Part shown: one piece after another, positions 6,829 to 10,758 of the stretch
Layout of the letters: the number at the start of each line of letters is the position of its first letter
Numbering within the stretch: position 1 is the stretch's first letter
NCBI GenBank assembly: GCA_035562355.1
Contig: DATMXU010000295.1
Location: 1-10,758 of the forward strand
Source of the DNA: Pseudoflavonifractor sp035562355
GTDB lineage: Bacteria > Bacillota > Clostridia > Oscillospirales > Oscillospiraceae
Direction of reading: 5' to 3'
DNA length: 10,758 nucleotides
Notes under the pieces: generated by a model
The model's database searches: none
Told to the model about the DNA's origin: nothing
The model's input: the letters and a program-made list of their open reading frames with translations, nothing else
Made by a program: the position numbers and the translations under genes

Positions 6829-6846
6829 TCCCCAGCGAATCCCTGA
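6781..6846 (+). pseudogene. Truncated pncB start copy: 21-codon leader minigene
   Basis: From ATG 6781, sixteen codons repeat the N-terminus of PncB (MKQHMNYTMLCDFYEL). The frame then leaves the similarity, reads SPANP and stops at TGA 6844-6846. It has a good SD (AAGGAAG) 7 bases upstream, and it is the first start codon after the strong promoter at 6723-6751, so translation is likely. The stop codon lies in the loop and right arm of the first leader hairpin. It could be a dead 5' fragment left by an insertion or duplication, or a working upstream ORF that controls pncB expression; the sequence alone cannot decide. It is 131 bases from its start-distal end to the true pncB start region and cannot make a functional enzyme. 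Confidence 0.75.
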
Positions 6847-6967
6847 TTCGCCGGGCCCCCCTTTTCTCTCATTTGCGGACGCCGGGAGTAAATCCCGCCG
6901 TCCTGCGGCGCTTACCGCGCCGCCCCACGCTGTGGGGCCCCATGGTGAGCTCCCTCAGCCGGAAAGG
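6831..6967 (+). promoter_or_regulatory. Structured pncB leader with four successive hairpins
   Basis: Four inverted repeats stand almost end to end. Hairpin 1 is GCGAATC/GATTCGC (6835-6841/6845-6851), extended by CCC/GGG across one mismatch. Hairpin 2 is CGGGA/TCCCG (6883-6887/6893-6897, loop GTAAA), extended by GGACG/CGTCC across one mismatch (6877-6903). Hairpin 3 is GCGGCGC/GCGCCGC (6905-6911/6917-6923). Hairpin 4 is CCCCAC/GTGGGG (6923-6928/6932-6937) and shares one base with hairpin 3. None is followed by a T tract, so they are not simple terminators. In addition CCTTTTC (6860-6866) can pair with GGAAAGG (6961-6967), part of the pncB SD, enclosing hairpins 2-4. The inverted repeats are seen directly; a role as a regulatory RNA or a mobile palindromic element is inference. 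I recognise no known riboswitch class. Confidence 0.55.
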
Positions 6968-7024
6968 AAGTTTTTTATGAAACAGCACATGAACTATACC
7001 ATGCTCTGCGATTTCTATGAGCTC
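6961..7024 (+). repeat. Direct repeat, copy 2 (true pncB start region)
   Basis: These 64 bases carry the SD (AAAGGAAG, 6963-6970), six T and the ATG (6977) of the full-length pncB gene, and match copy 1 at 6761-6828. After GAGCTC (7019-7024) the two copies diverge: this one continues as pncB. A third GAGCTC, at 6947-6952, lies shortly before this copy, and the bases after it (CCTCAGCC) loosely resemble those after copy 1 (TCCCCAGCG), so the inserted block may itself have related ends. Confidence 0.95.
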
Positions 7025-8419
7025 ACCATGTCCAACGGGTATTTTCAGACCGGGATGATGGACCAGATCTGCTACTTCGACGTGTTCTTCCGCAACGTGC
7101 CCGACGGGGGCGGTTTCGCCATCGCCGCGGGGTTGGAGCAGGTCATCGACTATATCCAGAATCTCCATTTTGACGAGGAAGACATCACCTACCTCCGGGG
7201 CAAGGGCTGTTTCAGCGAGGCCTTTTTGGACTACCTGAAGACCTTTCAGTTTCAAGGGGACATCTGGTCAGTGCCCGAGGGCACCCCTATCTTCCCCGGC
7301 GAGCCCATTCTCACCGTCCGGGCCAAGGCCATCGAGGCCCAGTTTGTGGAGACCTTTATCCTCCTCACCCTTAACCACCAGTCCCTCATCGCCACCAAAT
7401 CCAACCGCATCGTCCGGGCCGCCGAGGGCCGGCCCGTGAGCGAGTTCGGCTCCCGCCGCGCCCAGGGGTCGGACGGGGCCGTTCTGGGGGCCAGGGCCTC
7501 CTATATCGCCGGGTGCGCGGGTACCGCCTGCACCTTGGCCGACCAGCTCTATGGCTCACCCGCCGGGGGCACTATGGCCCACTCCTGGGTGCAGATGTTC
7601 CCCGACGAGTACACCGCCTTCAAGACCTACTGCGCGCTCTACCCCAACTCTGCCACCCTGCTGGTAGATACCTACAACGTCTTAAAGTCCGGCGTGCCCA
7701 ACGCCATCAAGGCGTTTAAAGAGGTCCTGCTGCCCCGGGGCATCACCCGCTGCGCCATCCGCCTGGACTCGGGGGACCTGACCTACCTCTCCCGCAGGGC
7801 CCGCAAAATGCTGGACGACGCAGGGCTGACCGAGTGCAAGATCGTAGCCTCCAACTCCCTGGACGAGTATATCATCCGGGACCTCCTGACCCAGGGGGCA
7901 AAGATCGACTCCTTCGGCGTGGGCGAGCGGCTCATCACCTCCAAGAGCGAACCGGTCTTCGGCGGGGTGTACAAGCTCAGCGCCGTGGAGGACAGCGCCG
8001 GGAACATCATCCCCAAGATCAAGGTGAGCGAGAACGCCGCCAAGATCACCAACCCCCACTTCAAGAAGGTCTACCGCCTCTTCGAGAAGGACGGCAAAGC
8101 CATCGCCGACCTCATCTGCCTCCACGACGAAGTGCTGGATCCCAAAGAGCCCCTGGAGCTCTTCGATCCGGTGGAGACCTGGAAACGCAAGACCCTCACC
8201 GACTACACCTTCCGGGAGCTGCTGGTGCCCATTTTCCAGGGGGGCAAGCTGGTGTACCAGTCCCCCGCCATCGGCGAGATGCGCGCATGGTGCGCCGCCG
8301 AGCTGGAGCTGATGTGGGACGAGGTCAAGCGGTTTGAAAACCCCCACAACTATTACGTGGACCTGAGCCAAAAGCTCTGGGACGTGAAACAAAACCTCCT
8401 GAACCGGGCGAGACATTAA
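6977..8419 (+). CDS. pncB: Nicotinate phosphoribosyltransferase
   Basis: A 480-residue enzyme of the usual length for Gram-positive PncB. It would convert nicotinate and phosphoribosyl pyrophosphate to nicotinate mononucleotide, with ATP hydrolysis, in NAD salvage. Motifs are intact: the N-terminal TMLCDFYELTMSNGYF (8-23), EFGSRRAQG (156-164), GTMAHSWVQMF (198-208) whose His202 matches the histidine phosphorylated in this family, DTYNVLKSGV (231-240), IRLDSGDL (261-268) and the phosphate-binding region around SFGVGERLITS (312-322). The ATG at 6977 is chosen for its SD (AAAGGAAG, 6963-6970) and because family homology begins here; the frame extends 15 codons upstream without homology. The preceding nicotinamidase gene supplies its substrate. 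Its 5' region is duplicated upstream with a hairpin-rich leader between, so translation may be regulated. A strong terminator follows at 8431-8459. Confidence 0.97.
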   Translation: MKQHMNYTMLCDFYELTMSNGYFQTGMMDQICYFDVFFRNVPDGGGFAIAAGLEQVIDYIQNLHFDEEDITYLRGKGCFSEAFLDYLKTFQFQGDIWSVPEGTPIFPGEPILTVRAKAIEAQFVETFILLTLNHQSLIATKSNRIVRAAEGRPVSEFGSRRAQGSDGAVLGARASYIAGCAGTACTLADQLYGSPAGGTMAHSWVQMFPDEYTAFKTYCALYPNSATLLVDTYNVLKSGVPNAIKAFKEVLLPRGITRCAIRLDSGDLTYLSRRARKMLDDAGLTECKIVASNSLDEYIIRDLLTQGAKIDSFGVGERLITSKSEPVFGGVYKLSAVEDSAGNIIPKIKVSENAAKITNPHFKKVYRLFEKDGKAIADLICLHDEVLDPKEPLELFDPVETWKRKTLTDYTFRELLVPIFQGGKLVYQSPAIGEMRAWCAAELELMWDEVKRFENPHNYYVDLSQKLWDVKQNLLNRARH

Positions 8420-8430
8420 AAAACAGTTTG

Positions 8431-8464
8431 CCGCCCCGCCGTGTCAGACGGCGGGGCGGTTTTT
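8431..8464. terminator. Bidirectional terminator between convergent pncB and glycosyltransferase genes
   Basis: A perfect 12-base-pair GC-rich stem, CCGCCCCGCCGT (8431-8442) with ACGGCGGGGCGG (8448-8459), closes the loop GTCAG. It is followed by five T on the + strand (8460-8464), a textbook terminator for pncB, whose stop ends at 8419. On the - strand the same hairpin is followed, after a short gap, by a T6 run (complement of the A tract at 8418-8423), so it can also end the glycosyltransferase transcript. That gene's stop codon (8464-8466) touches the T tract. Confidence 0.93.
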
Positions 8465-9501
8465 CAGTTGAACTTATAGATCCTCCGGGCCACGCGGTAG
8501 AGGCCTACCGACAGCTTGCGGCCCTGGTAGCCGGGGATATTGCCCACAAAGGAGACCGAGCGGTACTTCATCTTGTGGTAGAGCGCCCTGTCCACCGTGC
8601 GCAGATACTCCCACAGCTCGGTCTTCTTCCCCAGGGCCTCGGGGCTGCCGTCGATGATAAGGAAGATAGACGAGATGGTCATCATCATAGCGAGATAATT
8701 GGTCATGTACCGGCCCAGTTTCCGCTGCGCCGCCTTGACCTCCCGCAGATCGTGGGCGGCGATCATCAGCTTGGTGACCCTGAGCTGCTGGTCCACCCGC
8801 TTGACCATCACCTGCTCATTCACGCTCTGGTCGGCCCGGCCGATAAAATAGCGGTAGAGATCCGTGTCCATGTAGTAGAGACTCTTCACCGCCGGGAGCG
8901 GCTGATAGACGAAGATGTTGTCCACATAGAAGGTGTGCTTGGGCAGCTCCAGCCCGCAGGCGCGCAGCATGTCGGTGCGGTAGATGACCGAGTGCATCAG
9001 AAGGTATTGGGAGGGACGGAAGGAGCCGATCTCCGCCCAGGTGAAGATCCGGTCCTGGGGGAAGACGTTGGTGTACCGCATGACCTTGCGGGTATCGTCC
9101 TCCACGTGCTCATAGACATAGTTGGCGATGAAGAGGTCCACCGGCGCGGAGCTGGCGGCAAACTCCCGCAGCTTGGCCATGACCTTCTGGAGGGCCTCGG
9201 CGTCCAGCCAGTCGTCGGAGTCCACCACCTTGTAGTAGAGGCCGGACGCATTGCGCAGGCCCTGATTGACCCCCTCGCCGTGGCCGCCGTTCTCCTGGTG
9301 GATCGCCCTTACGATACTGGGGTACTGCGCGGCGTAGCGGTCGCAGATGGCTGGGGTCTCGTCCTTGGTGGAGCCGTCGTCCACCAGAATGATCTCGATG
9401 TCGTCCCCGGCGGTCAGCAGTGTCTCCACACAGTGGTCCATATAGGCCGCCGAGTTGTAGCAAGGGACAGCGAAGGTAATCGTCTTCTGCAATGTAATCA
9501 C
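8464..9501 (-). CDS. Family 2 glycosyltransferase
   Basis: A 345-residue GT-A fold glycosyltransferase. The N-terminal nucleotide-sugar domain starts with TITFAVPCYNSAAYM (7-21) and has ILVDDGSTKDET (38-49), ENGGHGEGVNQGLRNASG (70-87) and VVDSDDWLD (92-100), whose DSDD is the metal-binding DXD-type motif. The C-terminal part (about 170-345) is less conserved, with one hydrophobic stretch (about 268-283) that could touch the membrane. The start is uncertain: GTG at 9501 gives the longest form but has a weak SD, while TTG at 9492 is preceded by GGTGAT and would still keep the whole domain. It lies 41 bases downstream of glf on the same strand. The pair suggests synthesis of a surface glycan, possibly with galactofuranose, but donor and acceptor are not readable from the sequence. 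Its stop abuts the shared terminator. Confidence 0.92.
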   Translation of the reverse strand: MITLQKTITFAVPCYNSAAYMDHCVETLLTAGDDIEIILVDDGSTKDETPAICDRYAAQYPSIVRAIHQENGGHGEGVNQGLRNASGLYYKVVDSDDWLDAEALQKVMAKLREFAASSAPVDLFIANYVYEHVEDDTRKVMRYTNVFPQDRIFTWAEIGSFRPSQYLLMHSVIYRTDMLRACGLELPKHTFYVDNIFVYQPLPAVKSLYYMDTDLYRYFIGRADQSVNEQVMVKRVDQQLRVTKLMIAAHDLREVKAAQRKLGRYMTNYLAMMMTISSIFLIIDGSPEALGKKTELWEYLRTVDRALYHKMKYRSVSFVGNIPGYQGRKLSVGLYRVARRIYKFN

Positions 9502-9519
9502 CCATCTCGTTGAAATGTC

Positions 9520-9537
9520 GGCGGGAGTACCCCCGCC
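9520..9537 (-). other. Small hairpin between glf and the glycosyltransferase gene
   Basis: GGCGGG (9520-9525) and CCCGCC (9532-9537) form a 6-base-pair stem with a 6-base loop in the 41-base gap. There is no T tract in the transcribed direction, so it is not a convincing terminator. It may trim or partly attenuate expression of the second gene, or mean nothing. Confidence 0.35.
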
Positions 9538-9542
9538 CCTGT

Positions 9543-10700
9543 CTATTTCAGCAGTTCGTCGGAAAGCTCCAGCGCCCGGGCGGCGATGGCGTCCATGTTA
9601 TAGTACTTGTACTCGGCCAGCCGTCCCAGCAGGTGGAAACTGGGCAGTGCGGCGGCCAAGGCCTGATAGCGGGCGTAGCGCCCGTTGTTCTCTGGGCTGA
9701 TGATGGCGTAGTAGGGGATCTCCCCGTGGTCGCCGGTATAGGCGCGGGAGTACTCCTTCACGATGGTGGTGCGGTCGGGCAGGTCCTGCCCGGAGAAGTA
9801 TTTGAACTCGGTGATGCGGGTAAAGTCCTCGCTCACCGTATAGTTCACCGTGGCGTGGGTCTGATACCACTCCACGCTGTGGGTCTCAAATTTGAAGTCC
9901 AGCGTGCGGTAGGGCAGGCGGCCAAAGCGGCAGCCGAAGAGCTCGTCCGCCGCGCCGGTATAGACCACGCTCCCCGTAAAGGGCGCTCCGTCCAGGAGGA
10001 CGGCCCCCCCCTCCAGCCTCAGGCGGTCCGCTGCGTCCACCCCGAGCTCCACGGTGATGTTGGGGTGGTCCAGCATCTTTTCAAAGACCGCCGTATACCC
10101 CTGAGCCGGGATGCCCTGGAACCGGTCCTGAAAATACCGGTCGTCCCGCGAGAGGAAGACGGGCACCCGCGCGGTGGTGGCGGGGTCGATCTCCTCGGGA
10201 GTCTGGCCCCACTGTTTCATGGTGTAGTGCACGAAGACGTTCTCATACACGTAGTCGGCCAGCTCCTTGAGCTCGGGGTCGTCGTTCCCCCGCAGCTCCA
10301 GAATGGTGACCTTTTTCTCCGCGCCGTAAGTGTCGATGAGCTTTTTCTCCAGCCGGGCGGCTTTCTCCTGCCCGTAGGCCAGCTCCAGGGAGGTCAGGTT
10401 GAAAGGCACGGGCATGGTCCTGCCGTGGACGGCGGCCACCACCCGATGCTGGTAGCTGCGCCAGGCGGTAAACCGCGAGAGGTAGTCGTACACCCTCTGA
10501 TCGTTGGTGTGAAAGATGTGGGGGCCGTACTGGTGGATAAGCACCCCCGCGCCGTCCAGGCAGTCGTACGCGTTGCCGCCCACGTGGGTCCGCCGCTCCA
10601 GTAGCAGCACCCGCCTGCCCCCCCGCTCGGCCAGCTCACGGGCCACGATGGAACCCGCAAAGCCTGCGCCGATGACAAGACAGTCGTATCCCTGGCTCAT
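9543..10700 (-). CDS. glf: UDP-galactopyranose mutase
   Basis: A 385-residue flavoenzyme of typical length that interconverts UDP-galactopyranose and UDP-galactofuranose in the cytoplasm. The dinucleotide-binding fold is at the N-terminus (CLVIGAGFAGSIVA, 7-20), followed by RTHVGGNAYD (37-46) and the signature YGPHIFHTND (58-67). Further family blocks are YTMKQWGQTPEEI (159-171), RDDRYFQDRFQGIPAQGY (185-202), EYSRAYTGDHGEIPYYA (316-332) and the C-terminal GRLAEYKYYNMD (359-370). The ATG at 10700 is preceded on the - strand by an SD (AGGAAGGG, 10717-10710). The gene heads a - strand pair with a glycosyltransferase, implying a galactofuranose-bearing surface polysaccharide or glycolipid. The promoter is probably at or beyond 10720; the last 38 bases are AT-rich at the very end but give no clear -35/-10 pair. 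Confidence 0.97.
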   Translation of the reverse strand: MSQGYDCLVIGAGFAGSIVARELAERGGRRVLLLERRTHVGGNAYDCLDGAGVLIHQYGPHIFHTNDQRVYDYLSRFTAWRSYQHRVVAAVHGRTMPVPFNLTSLELAYGQEKAARLEKKLIDTYGAEKKVTILELRGNDDPELKELADYVYENVFVHYTMKQWGQTPEEIDPATTARVPVFLSRDDRYFQDRFQGIPAQGYTAVFEKMLDHPNITVELGVDAADRLRLEGGAVLLDGAPFTGSVVYTGAADELFGCRFGRLPYRTLDFKFETHSVEWYQTHATVNYTVSEDFTRITEFKYFSGQDLPDRTTIVKEYSRAYTGDHGEIPYYAIISPENNGRYARYQALAAALPSFHLLGRLAEYKYYNMDAIAARALELSDELLK

Positions 10701-10758
10701 AGATTCACGCCCTTCCTGTGTTATGCCCCCCCACTCTACCAGACATTTCTTAATAATA

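Noticed and set aside
6016..6840. The 9-base string CCAGCGAAT occurs both at 6016-6024 and at 6832-6840, suggesting shared element ends.
   Set aside because: Nine-base matches are expected many times by chance in a window this size, and the flanking bases do not extend the match.
6829..6976. The pncB leader as a known NAD-sensing riboswitch.
   Set aside because: I do not recognise the conserved bases of any described NAD or nicotinamide-related class; only generic hairpins are visible.
6681..6980. A 99-codon + strand frame crossing the pncB leader.
   Set aside because: It runs through the terminator, the promoter and the duplicated start in the wrong frame, with no SD at its ATG and no recognisable domain.
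8428..10604. Two + strand open frames of over 360 codons (8428-9513 and 9510-10604).
   Set aside because: They lie antisense to the clear glycosyltransferase and glf genes, their translations are repetitive in Val/His/Gly/Leu, and the first starts inside the terminator.

Overview
The window is GC-rich, gene-dense bacterial chromosome. An RpiR-type regulator, a clostridial-type electron-confurcating Etf/lactate dehydrogenase set, ATG/GTG/TTG starts with strong Shine-Dalgarno (SD) sequences and very short gaps point to a strict anaerobe of the Bacillota. A gut Oscillospiraceae-like butyrate producer with high GC (Flavonifractor/Lawsonibacter/Intestinimonas type) is my inference from gene content and composition, not from a search.

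Positions 44-6010 (+ strand): a likely single transcription unit of a MurR/RpiR-family regulator, etfB, an Fe-S-domain etfA, a GlcD/LctD-type FAD-linked 2-hydroxyacid dehydrogenase, a membrane acyltransferase-3 protein and a GNAT acetyltransferase. The three middle genes match the LctBCD arrangement. In that system lactate oxidation is made possible by using reduced ferredoxin together with lactate to reduce NAD+. The two acyltransferases follow closely without a visible terminator, but their link to lactate metabolism is unclear.

Positions 6011-8464 (+ strand): an NAD-salvage pair, a nicotinamidase-like hydrolase (pncA-like) and nicotinate phosphoribosyltransferase (pncB). Together they would turn nicotinamide into nicotinate and then nicotinate mononucleotide. 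They are separated by a terminator whose tail carries the -35 box of a near-consensus pncB promoter.

The most unusual feature lies between that promoter and pncB. The SD sequence and first 16 codons of pncB are present twice, about 200 bases apart. The upstream copy is a 21-codon minigene that runs into a stop codon. The block between the copies holds four consecutive hairpins and a short tract able to pair with the SD of the real pncB. The pncB mRNA would therefore carry a translatable decoy start, a structured leader and possibly a masked ribosome-binding site. This could be a functional leader or the scar of an insertion or duplication.

Positions 8464-10700 (- strand): UDP-galactopyranose mutase (glf) followed by a family 2 glycosyltransferase, which suggests a galactofuranose-containing surface glycan. 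These genes converge on pncB and share a strong bidirectional terminator. The glf promoter region is cut by the right edge of the window. I saw no tRNA, rRNA, CRISPR array or transposase gene.
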